64,000 nucleotides of DNA from CAUZIZ01 sp965219005 (GCA_965219005.1 CBDCMS010000003.1:620001-684000); one strand, 5' to 3'. Shown: positions 1-9,630, counted from the first letter of the stretch. The notes: a model not told the origin generated them from the letters alone. Numbers and translations: made by a program.

Positions 1-1095
1 CTGCACCTCTTGATCTTCTGGGCCCTGTTGGCGCTCCGAGCGGAGAGTAAGAACCAACCGACAATGCTGGGTGTTGCACTGGGACTCATGGGGTTGACTC
101 GCCCGGATGCGCTCCTGCTAGGCGGAGTGCTCTTGTTCCATCACGGGCTTAGAAACCGGTGCCTGCCCTGGCGGGCAATACTCATCGTCCTGATCCTGTT
201 CAGTCCTTGGCTGCTGTTCTCTGCCGTCTATTTCGGCTCCCTCGTGCCGAACACCCTTGCTGCCAAGATGGCCCAGGGTAGCTCCGGTGGCTGGCAGACC
301 ACATTGCCGGGCGCCTTTTCGCCACTGCCCCTTTTCGTTAGAGGCGTGATGAAAGTCTTTTCAGACGTATACCACCCGATCTTCCTGGGGCTCGGGCTGC
401 CACTTGCGCTCGCAGGGTTTTTTCTGATGGCTGCTCGCGCCCAACCCAGTGGGAAGCTGGGAGGTGCGGGAACACGGCCAGATGCTCAGGGATACCGGCT
501 AGCCCTCGTGATTCCGGTCTGGGGTGCCCTGCACCTGGTCGCCTACTCGAGCTTGGGTGTCCCGGCCTACCATTGGTACGCGCTACCCGTGGTGCTCTCG
601 ATCATCTTCTGCTTGGGTGGAATACTCCAGCGGAGTCTGGAAGGCCCCGTTTTGACCCGGCGAATTCTCACCCCTGTAGCGGGTTTCGTGGCTCTCCTGG
701 GAATTGGCTGGAACCTCTATCACTATTCGATTCTTGACCCGCCAGAGCCTCGGGCTGTGGCCTATCGCACCGTTGCCGATTGGATCGTCAGCGAAACCCC
801 AGAAGACTGGACTGTGGCCGCCGCCGAGATTGGCACCCTGGGCTATCATTCGCGGCGCACGATCATCGACATGGGCGGGTTGCTCCACCAGCAGGTCGAC
901 GAGCTGGGTGCTGGAAAACTAGGCTGGTGGATGCAGAAACGTCCAGATCTGGTTCTGCTCCACACACCGGCCTGGTCACTCGAAGCCGCTGCTGAGTCCG
1001 GATCGGCGGACCCGAGCTATCAGCTTCTGAAGCAGTTCCATTTCGATGACTATCGGACTCTGCGTCTCTTCGAGCGGACAGAGAGTGTTCGCTGA
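1..1095 (+). CDS. Multi-pass membrane glycosyltransferase-like protein (5' partial)
   Basis: The frame is open from the window edge and ends at TGA 1093-1095, so the N-terminus is missing. The visible 360 or so residues contain several hydrophobic segments (for example around 'LLLGGVLLF', 'ILIVLILFSPWLLFSAVYF' and 'LPVVLSIIFCLGGIL'), a 'GLTRPDALL' stretch and a 'GSLVPNTLAAK' motif, followed by a soluble C-terminal part. Membrane GT-C type glycosyltransferases that use polyprenyl-phosphate sugars carry similar 'TRPD' and 'PNT.YAK' features. The role in envelope glycan assembly is therefore inferred from family resemblance, and neither donor nor acceptor can be named. The next gene lies on the same strand but is unrelated. 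Confidence 0.6.
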   Translation: MHLLIFWALLALRAESKNQPTMLGVALGLMGLTRPDALLLGGVLLFHHGLRNRCLPWRAILIVLILFSPWLLFSAVYFGSLVPNTLAAKMAQGSSGGWQTTLPGAFSPLPLFVRGVMKVFSDVYHPIFLGLGLPLALAGFFLMAARAQPSGKLGGAGTRPDAQGYRLALVIPVWGALHLVAYSSLGVPAYHWYALPVVLSIIFCLGGILQRSLEGPVLTRRILTPVAGFVALLGIGWNLYHYSILDPPEPRAVAYRTVADWIVSETPEDWTVAAAEIGTLGYHSRRTIIDMGGLLHQQVDELGAGKLGWWMQKRPDLVLLHTPAWSLEAAAESGSADPSYQLLKQFHFDDYRTLRLFERTESVR

Positions 1096-1237
1096 CTCGA
1101 AACGAACTGGGCATTTGGCTGATCTCATCGTCACCAGGACATAACACTAGGCTTCCATGCTCGGGAACTTCTTTCGCAAGTGGGGCCAGGATAAGAGACG
1201 TTGCCTTTGGTTCGTGGTTGTCCCAGAATCATCCGAC

Positions 1238-3076
1238 ATGCCAGCTAGCCGTATTCGTTACCGAGTGGTTGCCGTCACTACCCTGATGTCGGTTCTGCTC
1301 TATCTCGACCGCTTCTGCATTTCCTTTGCCGAAGTCTTCATCAAGGAAGATCTCGGCCTTACGGATACCCAGGTGGGGTGGATGTTGAGCGCGTTCTTCT
1401 GGACCTATGCCCTGGGTCAGGTTCCCTGCGGGTGGTTGGCTGATAGGTTCGGTGCTCGACTGATGCTTACCATCTACATCCTCCTGTGGTCCGTTTTCAC
1501 GGGTTTGACAGGGGCGGCGGGCGTCTTCAGCGCACTGCTGGCGATGCGATTTGGATTCGGCATAGGTCAGGCGGGAGCTTATCCAACCAGCGCCAATCTG
1601 GTCAGCAAATGGATCCCCTTCTCGGGTCGCGGATCGGCGAGTAGCATCATCGCATTCGGCGGAAGGATGGGTGGGGCGTTGGCGCCGCTGCTCACCGCGT
1701 TGCTCATCGTGCAATTTGTTCCCCAGTCGACGTCCTCGCTCATTCAGGCAAGCGATCTGCTCGACGTTCCACGTCTCTGCTATGAGATGCGATACGGAAG
1801 AGGTCCTTCCGATTCATCTGAGCAGGGCGGCAAAAGGGATCTTGCGGCTCGAACCGGTAAAGAGCTGCTTGCCCGGTTCTCAGAGGAAGCGTCCGTATTG
1901 GTCGAAGGAGGAGCGATTGCCTATGAGCGGTTACTCAAGAAGACGGCGGCGCCCCCTGCTGGTCAGGAATCGCCTGAAGGACAGTCGATAGCTGCTACCA
2001 ATGCTTCCGTAATTGCCGCTGCACTGAGCGAACAGATGAAACAACACGACCTGTTCGCGGTCGAGGACACCAAGGGGCTTCCTCTATCTCGTGAAGCCAA
2101 GTCGCTGTTGCAGGCGGAGCACCGACAGCTCGGAGACCCCCAGATCCAACGACTCAATCGCCTGATCCTGGAGACAATCTATCCGGAGTCGATCAAGAAG
2201 GTCTACGGGGGCGGCTGGCGTTACGTCATGCTCTGCTATGGAGTAGTCGGTTTCTTCATCGCCCTCTGGTTCTGGTGGGTTGTTCGCGACCGCCCTGAGG
2301 ATCATCAAGCATGCAACTCCGGAGAGATCGAGTTGATCCAGAGTGGCCGGCCGGTTGGCGCCAGTAGTCCTGGGGGCGCGGTCGGTCGAGTGCCCATCAA
2401 CCGACTACTGACCAGTGCCAGCATGTGGCTCAACTGCTTGATGCAGTGGTGCACCAACGTTGGGTGGGTCTTTCTCGTCACCTGGCTGCCCCGCTACCTG
2501 GCGACCGTGCACCAGGTACCGGTGGAACAGCGGGGCTTGATGGCCTTCATTCCACTGGTCGTGGGCTGGGCGGGGATGCTCCTGGGAGGGAGGCTCACCG
2601 ATTTCATGGTCAAGCCGCTGGGACTTCGTTGGGGAAGGGCTCTACCCATATCCCTTTCGAGGCTCTTGGCGATGTCAGCCTACCTGGTCTGTCTTTTTGA
2701 GCCTTCGCCGTGGATGGCCGTGGCCGCCTTTTCGGTGGTCGCGTTTGCCACCGATATGGGGACTGGCTCTGTCTGGGCATTCATGCAGGATGTCGGTGGA
2801 CGTTACGTCGGATCCGTGCTCGGTTGGGGCAACATGTGGGGTAATCTGGGTGCCGCCGTGACCCCACCTCTCCTGATCTGGATCGTCTCGAGCAGTGCAG
2901 AATGGGAACTGCCGGAGATGTTGGCGTGGATCGTCGGTGAGGGAATCAACCGGAACTGGAATCTAGCCTTTCTCACCTGCGCGACGGCGTTTCTGATTGG
3001 GGGAATCGCGGCGCTCGGGATGAATGCGTCCGTCCCGGTAATCCCTGAAGACGAAACCGAAAGCCCTCCAGTTTAA
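1238..3076 (+). CDS. MFS transporter, anion:cation symporter-like, with large periplasmic insertion
   Basis: This is a 612-residue major facilitator protein if it starts at ATG 1238 (MPASRIRYRVV). An upstream in-frame ATG at 1157 would add 27 residues with no membrane character. Neither start has a strong Shine-Dalgarno. The first half has the classic 'GWLADRFGAR' loop 2-3 motif and TM1-5, like sugar-acid/anion symporters of the ACS family. The second half resumes with 'GGGWRYVMLCYGVVGFF' and 'VRDRPEDH'. Between TM5 and TM6 lie about 160 charged residues (roughly 188-350 counted from the 1157 start), where relatives have only a short loop. With the usual topology this insert is periplasmic. 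Substrate unknown. Family assignment is firm; ACS-like specificity is inference. Confidence 0.85.
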   Translation: MPASRIRYRVVAVTTLMSVLLYLDRFCISFAEVFIKEDLGLTDTQVGWMLSAFFWTYALGQVPCGWLADRFGARLMLTIYILLWSVFTGLTGAAGVFSALLAMRFGFGIGQAGAYPTSANLVSKWIPFSGRGSASSIIAFGGRMGGALAPLLTALLIVQFVPQSTSSLIQASDLLDVPRLCYEMRYGRGPSDSSEQGGKRDLAARTGKELLARFSEEASVLVEGGAIAYERLLKKTAAPPAGQESPEGQSIAATNASVIAAALSEQMKQHDLFAVEDTKGLPLSREAKSLLQAEHRQLGDPQIQRLNRLILETIYPESIKKVYGGGWRYVMLCYGVVGFFIALWFWWVVRDRPEDHQACNSGEIELIQSGRPVGASSPGGAVGRVPINRLLTSASMWLNCLMQWCTNVGWVFLVTWLPRYLATVHQVPVEQRGLMAFIPLVVGWAGMLLGGRLTDFMVKPLGLRWGRALPISLSRLLAMSAYLVCLFEPSPWMAVAAFSVVAFATDMGTGSVWAFMQDVGGRYVGSVLGWGNMWGNLGAAVTPPLLIWIVSSSAEWELPEMLAWIVGEGINRNWNLAFLTCATAFLIGGIAALGMNASVPVIPEDETESPPV

Positions 3077-3172
3077 TGATCAGAATATCCCTGCGGCGAC
3101 GCAGTAGACCAGCGCTGAGAAATGCGGGCTAAAGTTGCTCGTGGGTGAGGCCGAAGAAGCCAATGAGAACTC

Positions 3173-4054
3173 ATGCAGGAACACGGCCTTCAGGACTACT
3201 CGCCTCCGCCCTCGGCCGGTCTACGCCTGGAGGCAATCCGAAGCGCCGTATCGTCCCATCTGGATCGCGACTCGCTCGAGCTGCCCCTTATGCCAGCCGT
3301 TGCGGGTCGGGTTCTGTCCCTGGCCCGCAGTCAAGACACTCGCGCAGCTGAGCTTGCGCGGGTAATCCATTCCGACCAGTCCCTGGTAAGTCATGTGCTG
3401 AAGGTTGCGAACTCCGCGGCCTATGGTTGGAACGCACAGATCGTTTCCCTGCAGCAGGCGGTGGCTCGGTTGGGATTCGATCGGATCGCCGAGATTGCGC
3501 TGGCAGTCGCGGTCGGAGGTCGCCTTTTTCAGCTTGAGGGAAGAAAGGCCGAACTCCAGAAACTCTGGAACCATTCGGTGGCCGCAGCCTTCTGCGCCCA
3601 GGAGACCGCCCGCCTGCTGCGGTTTAATGCTGAGACGGCGTTCTTGTGCGGTCTGCTCCACGATATTGGTAAGCCGGTCGTCTTAGAGGGCATCCAGGCC
3701 GTTGAGAAGTCGCTGGGCTGGGAACTCCAAGCTGAGATTGCCCCTCTCCTCATGGAGGAGTTCGGGAGCAGTGTCGGGTTCCGGTTAACCCGGGAGTGGG
3801 GACTACCGCAACAGGTGCAGGAAGCGATCGCCTTCAGGGATTGCTATGGGGAGGCCGCCCAATATCCGGATGAGGCCAAGATAGCGTGCGTCGCCGATCT
3901 GCTCTCGGATCATCTGCTCGATGAGACCCCTGACGAAGATGTGCTGAGGGCTCATCCGGTGTTCGTGGACCTGAATCTCTATCCGGACGATGTGAACTCC
4001 CTGCTTTCCAAGAAAGAATCGGTTCTGGAAGCCGTCGAGTCGATGGAGCTATGA
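3173..4054 (+). CDS. HDOD domain signalling protein
   Basis: This 293-residue cytoplasmic protein carries an HDOD domain at about residues 35-240. It opens with 'LPLMPAVAGRVLSLA', followed by 'IHSDQSLVSHVLKVANSAAY' and 'SLQQAVARLGFDRIAEIAL', the standard HDOD signature. An HD-type 'CGLLHDIGKPV' is present (H163, D164). HDOD proteins are usually non-enzymatic or poorly characterised regulators in two-component and c-di-GMP networks, so the output is unknown. No receiver, GGDEF or EAL domain is attached. Its stop overlaps the next start as ATGA (4051-4054), so it is translationally coupled to the sthA-like gene, an unusual pairing for a signalling protein. Confidence 0.88.
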   Translation: MQEHGLQDYSPPPSAGLRLEAIRSAVSSHLDRDSLELPLMPAVAGRVLSLARSQDTRAAELARVIHSDQSLVSHVLKVANSAAYGWNAQIVSLQQAVARLGFDRIAEIALAVAVGGRLFQLEGRKAELQKLWNHSVAAAFCAQETARLLRFNAETAFLCGLLHDIGKPVVLEGIQAVEKSLGWELQAEIAPLLMEEFGSSVGFRLTREWGLPQQVQEAIAFRDCYGEAAQYPDEAKIACVADLLSDHLLDETPDEDVLRAHPVFVDLNLYPDDVNSLLSKKESVLEAVESMEL

Positions 4055-5469
4055 ATTCCTCAAACCACTACGACATTCTGGTCATCGGCAGCGGACCGGC
4101 GGGTCAGAAGGCAGCAGTTCAGGGGGCCAAGGCGGGCAAGCGTGTAGCCATCGTCGAGCGTGACCGCGCGGTGGGGGGTTCCTGTGTCCATACTGGTACG
4201 ATACCGAGCAAAACCCTCAGAGAGAATGCCCTGCAGCTCGACCGATATCAGCGAACCAGCACGATCTTGGAGTGCAAGCTGAAAGAGAATCTCAGGGTGG
4301 AACACTTGATCGGGAGGATGCATCAAGTCATCGAGTCCCATGTGGGCTTCTTGAGCAGTCATCTGCAGCGAAACCAGATCGAGCGACATCTGGGCCGCGC
4401 ACGCTTCGTCTCGGAAGAAGCCGTAGAGGTGATGTCTCCGAGTGGATCGACCCAATGTATCAGCGCCGACAACTTCGTGATTGCGACTGGATCCAGGCCG
4501 CGCATCCCCGCTGAGATTCCGGTCGACCACCAATACATCCTGGACAGTGATTCGATACTGTCGATGAACTACCTGCCTGATTCGCTGACGGTTCTGGGCG
4601 GCGGCGTTATTGCTAGCGAATATGCCTCGATCTTCCTTCTGTTGGGAGTTCAAGTCACGGTCGTAGATCGATCGGAGCGCCCCCTCAATTTCTTGGATCC
4701 TGAAATGACGGAGGAGTTCCTGAAAGGCTTTCGAGAGAGCGGTGGTCGCTATCTGAGCAAGCGACGAATCAGCGAGGTAGGTTGGGACGGGGTCTCAAAG
4801 GTGATTGTCGAACTGGCCGATGGAGAGAAGATCGAGAGTGAAAAGATGTTGGTGGCCATAGGGCGTCAGGCTAACCTTGACCGTCTCAATGTAGAAAGTG
4901 CCGGTCTTGAGCTGAACTCCCGAGGAGGTCTTGAGGTCGACGGTTACTGCAGAACATCCGTTCCCCACATCTACGCCGTTGGGGATGTTGCCGGCCCTCC
5001 CGGGCTGGCGTCCTCGGCAATGGAGCAGGGTCGCCGCGCCGTCCTTCACGCCCTTGGGCTGGGGAAGGACAGCAAAGATGAAGCGATCCCGATGGGCATC
5101 TACACGATCCCCGAAATGGCCGCCGTGGGGATCACAGAGCAGCAGGCAGTCGATCGTTTCGGCGGCGCTCTGGTCGGCCGGGCACGATTCGATGAGGTGG
5201 CGCGGGGACAGATTTCGGGTCTAACAGTGGGGTTCCTGAAGCTGGTAGCCGACCCCCAGGGTAAACGATTGCTCGGCGTCCACATTGTGGGCGAGGGCGC
5301 AACCGAGCTGATCCACCTGGGTCAAATGGGGCTGCTCAATGGCTGTGATATAGATTTCTTCGCCGACAACATCTTCAATTTCCCGACGCTTGCCGAGGCC
5401 TACCGAGTTGCCTCTCTGGACGTTGTCAACAAACGTTCCTCGAGCACCCAGATCTCGAGAGCTTCCTGA
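4051..5469 (+). CDS. sthA: Soluble pyridine nucleotide transhydrogenase (Si-specific)
   Basis: This 472-residue flavoprotein belongs to the pyridine nucleotide-disulfide oxidoreductase family. The N-terminal FAD site reads 'VIGSGPAGQKAAVQGAKAG'. The active-site region is 'GGSCVHTGTIPSKTLRE'. Dihydrolipoamide dehydrogenases have a second Cys there (CxxxxC), but this protein has Thr (C45, T50), which is diagnostic of SthA-type transhydrogenases that lack the redox disulfide. The NAD(P) site 'VLGGGVIASEYASIFLLLG' and the second FAD motif 'IYAVGDVAG' follow, then the dimerisation domain. Known family role: reversible hydride transfer between NADPH and NAD+. The start overlaps the HDOD stop by 4 nt, suggesting co-expression. 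Confidence 0.9.
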   Translation: MNSSNHYDILVIGSGPAGQKAAVQGAKAGKRVAIVERDRAVGGSCVHTGTIPSKTLRENALQLDRYQRTSTILECKLKENLRVEHLIGRMHQVIESHVGFLSSHLQRNQIERHLGRARFVSEEAVEVMSPSGSTQCISADNFVIATGSRPRIPAEIPVDHQYILDSDSILSMNYLPDSLTVLGGGVIASEYASIFLLLGVQVTVVDRSERPLNFLDPEMTEEFLKGFRESGGRYLSKRRISEVGWDGVSKVIVELADGEKIESEKMLVAIGRQANLDRLNVESAGLELNSRGGLEVDGYCRTSVPHIYAVGDVAGPPGLASSAMEQGRRAVLHALGLGKDSKDEAIPMGIYTIPEMAAVGITEQQAVDRFGGALVGRARFDEVARGQISGLTVGFLKLVADPQGKRLLGVHIVGEGATELIHLGQMGLLNGCDIDFFADNIFNFPTLAEAYRVASLDVVNKRSSSTQISRAS

Positions 5470-5506
5470 AAGGACCTGCCAGTCTCCCATTTGTTGAACG
5501 CCACAC

Positions 5507-5678
5507 CCTTGCTCTTGCCTTCGCCTTCACACTTGCCTTCGCCTTCACACTTGCCTTTGCCTGTGCCTTTGCCTTCCCGGTTCTCTTCCTGCCTGCAGGC
5601 AAGCGATAGGACAAGATCAAGGGGGAAGGCACAGGCGAAGGCAAGTTTGAAGGCGAGGGCAAAGGCAAAGGCAAGGAG
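5507..5678. repeat. CCTT-rich inverted repeat (long imperfect hairpin)
   Basis: The left arm (about 5507-5578) is a degenerate run of 'cttgccttcgccttcaca' units. After a ~40-nt loop, the right arm (about 5621-5678) carries the complementary 'gaaggcaaagg' and 'gaaggcgagggc' units. The arms pair imperfectly over some 50-60 bp. The arrays are degenerate 6-mer repeats without a sustained reading frame. The stretch fills the 5470-5758 gap between sthA and the PSD1 gene; no gene is seen in it. Possible roles are terminator, recombination relic or mobile hairpin. Confidence 0.75.
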
Positions 5679-5800
5679 GACACGAAACACAAAGCAAGCG
5701 GCCTCGAATCCGGCTGAGGTTCTGTCCTGGGTTCTCCTCCCCTGTTGCAGCGATCTGATTGACAGTATCTGGGGTCACTGCTAACTTATGTTTTCAAGCT

Positions 5801-8521
5801 ATGGATTGCCGTGCTTACGTGTCAGCCTGCGCTGTTCTGGTGTCAATGTCCCAGGCCTCATTCGGCTCGGATGCTGCAACCGCCGAGTTCTTCGAAATGC
5901 GAATCCGGCCTCTGCTGGCCGAGAACTGCTACGCCTGTCACACCAGTGCTAGAAAAGGGGGCCTCCAGGCGGATTCGGGTGAAGGTCTACGCCGCGGCGG
6001 GAACTCCGGACCAGCTGTGTTGCCCGGAAACTCAGCTGGCAGTTTGCTAATTCAGGCTGTTTCCCAGACTCACGAGCGGCTGAGCATGCCTCCTCAGGGA
6101 AAGCTGGCCGACAAGCAGGTCGAAGATCTGAAGGCCTGGATTGATGCCGGTGCTGTCTGGCCAGATCCCGAAGAAGACGTTCTTCCCGCGGCCGAGACCG
6201 CTAGCCACGTCGTTCCGCCCGAGCAGCGAGCTTTCTGGTCTTTCCAGCCTCTTCAGGAGTCTTCGCCGCCACCGGTTAGAGACCGTAGCTGGCCCAGAGC
6301 CCCTATCGATCATTTCATTCTGGCGAAGCTCGAAGAGGAGGGCCTGGAGCCAGTCCCCGCGGCAGTCAAGAGGACCCTGATCCGAAGGGCTAGCTTCGAT
6401 CTTGTTGGCCTACCCCCATCTCCCGAAGAGGTTGAGGCGTTTCTCGCCGATGATGATTCACACGAGGCCTTCGGCAGGGTGGTCGACCGGCTCCTTGCTT
6501 CGCCCCACTACGGAGAGCGGTGGGGACGCTATTGGTTGGACCTGGCTCGCTATTCGGATGGCAGCATCGGAGCGAGGGAAGATACGCCCTATCCCAATGC
6601 ACACCGTTATCGGGACTGGGTCGTCAAGGCCTTCAATCAGGATTTGCCATACGATCGCTTCATAGAGGCTCAATTGGCGGCTGACCTACTGCCCTCCGAA
6701 GAGCAAGTGGAGCTGCTTGCCGGTCTGGGGTTTCTGGTGCTCGCTCCCAGCCAGGACGATCTGGTCGACGTGACGGCGAGGAGTTTCATGGGCCTTACCG
6801 TAGGCTGTGCCCGGTGTCACGATCACAAGTACGACCCCATCCCTACCCAGGATTTCTACTCTCTCAAAGGTGTCTTCGCCAGCAGCGAGGTTTGGGAATA
6901 TCCGCTGGTTGAGGAGCCGATCGTTGAGATCTATAAGAAGGCCGAGGAGAAAGTCTCAGGGCAGAAGGACGCAATCCAGCGATTCATCAAGTCTCAGTCG
7001 GAACAGCTAACGGATATTCTACTGGAGCAGACCTCTTCCTATATGGTTGCGGCCTGGAAGGTGATTCGCGATCACCAGCCTTCCGCCGATGCTGCTGCCG
7101 AAGAAGCCCAACTCGACTCGGAGGTCGTGGATCGCTGGATCAAGTATCTGGACGAGGCCGAGAAAGAACATCCCTATCTGAAAGACTGGCAAGCGATGTT
7201 GGGGCGAGGGGGATCCCTGGAAGAAGCCAGAGATCTGGCGGATCGATTCCAGGAGACTGTCCTCACGACCGACCTTGAAAAGAAGGAGCTGGAAGATCGT
7301 AACTACGTCAAGCTGGGAGGTGCCAAGGGGGCCACCGACATGGGTACCCGCCAGTACGCCAATCTTGAGTTCCTCGACCTCCAGAAGTGGTATCTGTGGA
7401 GAGACCTGGCAGCGGAGCCACATCCCAGGGGAAGCTTCAAGTTCGAGGGCGGTGTGGTGTACTACGGCTCCGAGGAGGGCCTGGAGATCGATCGCTTTTT
7501 GACCGGGGAGTGGAAGAGGCACCTGGCCCGGATGCGGAAGGAGCTCAAGCGACTGGAAGAGGCAGTGCCTGAACCCTATCCCTTCCTGCATGGCTACCGT
7601 GATTTGGAGAAGCCCAAGGACCTGCGCATCGCCATCCGTGGTGACGAGGACAGCCTTGGCAAATTAGCCCCCAGGCGATTTCTACACGTCCTCAGCGAAG
7701 GGGTGCCTGCAAACTTCAGCCAGGGCAGTGGGCGTCTGGAACTGGCCCAGGCCATCGCCAGTCCGGAGAATCCGTTGACGGCTCGAGTCATGGTCAATCG
7801 CGTCTGGCAGCATCATTTCGGGCAGGGAATTGTCCGCACTCCCAGTAATCTAGGCCGGCTGGGAGCGAAGGCAAGCCATCCCGGGCTGCTGGATTATCTG
7901 GCGGCACGATTCATTCAGAACGGCTGGTCGATCAAAGCTCTTCACCGGGAGATCATGCTTTCCGCGACCTACAGCTTGAGTTCGCAGCACCGGAAAGACA
8001 ACGCCGAGAAGGATCCGGACAACCGTCTGCTGTGGCGGGCGAACCTGATCCAGAGGCTCGACGCCGAGGCCCTACGTGACACCATTCTCGCGGTTTCCGG
8101 AACGTTGGATCGAACCCTGGGAGGTCCGTCAGTTCCCCTGGACGACGACCATCGCCGCCGTACCCTCTACGCCGTCGTGAGTCGCACCAAACCCAATCCA
8201 ACCCTTGCGATGTTTGATTTCCCCGACCCCAACACCCACAGCGCCAGACGCGGCATCACAGTCGGTCCCATGCAAAGGCTCTATTTCCTCAACAGCGGTT
8301 TCGTGATGAATCAGGCAGCAGCGTTGGCGGAACGTCTGAAAAAGGAGGTTCCCGAAGGGACGCAGCCGCGAATCCAGCGCGCCTATGGCCTCCTCTACGG
8401 TCGCCCACCCTCAGCAGCCGAGGTCCAGCTGGGACTGGACTACCTTCGGAAGGGCGAAGAAGCCTGGCCTAAGTACGCCCAGGTTCTCCTCGCCTCCAGT
8501 GAGTTCAGCTCGGTCCCGTGA
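5801..8521 (+). CDS. PSD1-type protein: cytochrome c-like (PSCyt1), DUF1549 and DUF1553
   Basis: I chose ATG 5801, giving 906 residues with a signal peptide (MDCRAYVSACAVLVSM). A TTG at 5759 would add 14 residues. Domain order: a Planctomycete-type cytochrome c-like domain with heme motif CYACH (about residues 43-47) and 'MPPQGKL'; DUF1549 with 'RAPIDHFILAKLEEEGL' and 'YGERWGRYWLDLARYSD'; a second CxxCH, 'CARCHDHKYDPI'; and a C-terminal DUF1553 with 'NPLTARVMVNRVWQHHFG' and 'ALHREIMLSATY'. Members are periplasmic or surface proteins of unknown function, usually paired with DUF1501. Here no DUF1501 follows; the next gene is convergent. A paralogue with DUF1501 lies at 27105-29789. Confidence 0.88.
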   Translation: MDCRAYVSACAVLVSMSQASFGSDAATAEFFEMRIRPLLAENCYACHTSARKGGLQADSGEGLRRGGNSGPAVLPGNSAGSLLIQAVSQTHERLSMPPQGKLADKQVEDLKAWIDAGAVWPDPEEDVLPAAETASHVVPPEQRAFWSFQPLQESSPPPVRDRSWPRAPIDHFILAKLEEEGLEPVPAAVKRTLIRRASFDLVGLPPSPEEVEAFLADDDSHEAFGRVVDRLLASPHYGERWGRYWLDLARYSDGSIGAREDTPYPNAHRYRDWVVKAFNQDLPYDRFIEAQLAADLLPSEEQVELLAGLGFLVLAPSQDDLVDVTARSFMGLTVGCARCHDHKYDPIPTQDFYSLKGVFASSEVWEYPLVEEPIVEIYKKAEEKVSGQKDAIQRFIKSQSEQLTDILLEQTSSYMVAAWKVIRDHQPSADAAAEEAQLDSEVVDRWIKYLDEAEKEHPYLKDWQAMLGRGGSLEEARDLADRFQETVLTTDLEKKELEDRNYVKLGGAKGATDMGTRQYANLEFLDLQKWYLWRDLAAEPHPRGSFKFEGGVVYYGSEEGLEIDRFLTGEWKRHLARMRKELKRLEEAVPEPYPFLHGYRDLEKPKDLRIAIRGDEDSLGKLAPRRFLHVLSEGVPANFSQGSGRLELAQAIASPENPLTARVMVNRVWQHHFGQGIVRTPSNLGRLGAKASHPGLLDYLAARFIQNGWSIKALHREIMLSATYSLSSQHRKDNAEKDPDNRLLWRANLIQRLDAEALRDTILAVSGTLDRTLGGPSVPLDDDHRRRTLYAVVSRTKPNPTLAMFDFPDPNTHSARRGITVGPMQRLYFLNSGFVMNQAAALAERLKKEVPEGTQPRIQRAYGLLYGRPPSAAEVQLGLDYLRKGEEAWPKYAQVLLASSEFSSVP

Positions 8522-8562
8522 AGTCAAGAAACGGGGTTATTGCCTTCGGTTTGCGCTGAACT

Positions 8563-9522
8563 TCACCGCAAATCGAAAGGATTCGACCAAGCCTTGGAGC
8601 CATCTGGGGCGTGTACCTCAAACCGCACCCAGCGGGAAGCCGGGTGCAGGGTGAAGGTTGCCTTGTCGAAGGTCTCTCCGGGTATCCGGAACTCCCTACC
8701 AAAGGTGTCGCTGACTGCGAGGATTCGCTGGGCCTCTGAGCAGGAGATGGTGGCCTCAACCAATTGCCGATCACCATCGGGACTGTCCACGCGGCGCAGA
8801 CTGATGTCGTGAATCTGGGGACCGGTAGTGCAATAGGTGGCGCCTTTGACCAATGCGTCGACTATAGACTGGGCGCTGCGCTCCTTGACCCGGGCCATGG
8901 TCCAGGCTTGGTAGGTGTCTTTCTGATCCTTCTCCAGGGCATGCGAGTCGTCGTTGGCCAGAGCGGGATAGAGCCTATCCTCCTGCTCCATCCAGTCGTT
9001 CCAATGGGTACTGGACTCGCCGCGACCCTGACAGCGACAGGTGGTGTTGAAGACTTCGACGCCGGCAAAGCCTTGGAGTGGTAGGACATCCCGCATCACG
9101 TTGATTGAGCTCCAGAAAGGATGGGCCAGCCAGACGCAGCCCCCCTGACGCCTCACCTCATCGATCACATGCTGAGGTGGCATGTTGACCGAGTCGATGT
9201 CTTCCTGAAGGTTGAGGCAGAGAAAGTGGTGCCGCTGGCCTCCAAATGGATTATCCGGATGCAATTCTGCGCCCTGGATCAGCACCAATCCATCGGGTGC
9301 GGAGACACCGCTTGTGCGGGTGATCTTGTAGTGGTCCGAGAGGCAAAGGAAGTCATACCCCTGTTCGCCGTATCCGTCGACCCGCTCCTGCGGAGAAGGT
9401 TTTCCATCGGAGTTGGTGGTGTGGGAGTGCAGGTTGCCTTTGACCCAGAAGAACCCATCGTCGTCCTTGAGAGTGAAGGGGCTGACGAGTTCCGGAGGGA
9501 CATCCTTCTCAGTCTTTTGCAT
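8563..9522 (-). CDS. PHP-domain metal-dependent hydrolase (CehA/McbA-like)
   Basis: This 319-residue protein has a PHP metal-binding core: 'GNLHSHTTNSDG' (H32, H34), then 'DFLCLSDHY', 'IQGAELH', 'VWLAHPFW' and 'LANDDSHAL'. This spacing fits the CehA/McbA subgroup of PHP proteins, which includes phosphoesterases and a carbamate hydrolase, so the substrate cannot be fixed from sequence. No signal peptide is evident. The C-terminal ~70 residues form a beta-rich tail ('ATISCSEAQRILAVSDTFG'). It is convergent with the PSD1 gene (41-bp gap) and divergent from the RND adaptor gene; the shared ~108-bp upstream region at 9523-9630 must hold both promoters. Confidence 0.82.
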   Translation of the reverse strand: MQKTEKDVPPELVSPFTLKDDDGFFWVKGNLHSHTTNSDGKPSPQERVDGYGEQGYDFLCLSDHYKITRTSGVSAPDGLVLIQGAELHPDNPFGGQRHHFLCLNLQEDIDSVNMPPQHVIDEVRRQGGCVWLAHPFWSSINVMRDVLPLQGFAGVEVFNTTCRCQGRGESSTHWNDWMEQEDRLYPALANDDSHALEKDQKDTYQAWTMARVKERSAQSIVDALVKGATYCTTGPQIHDISLRRVDSPDGDRQLVEATISCSEAQRILAVSDTFGREFRIPGETFDKATFTLHPASRWVRFEVHAPDGSKAWSNPFDLR

Positions 9523-9630
9523 AAACCCCTGAGAGTATACCTGTGTTGGCGTCCGATTTCCGTTTCAAACTCAGCAGATTGCTATTCTTGAATCGTTGCG
9601 GTTTCTGATAAAATCCGACAATTGACGACC

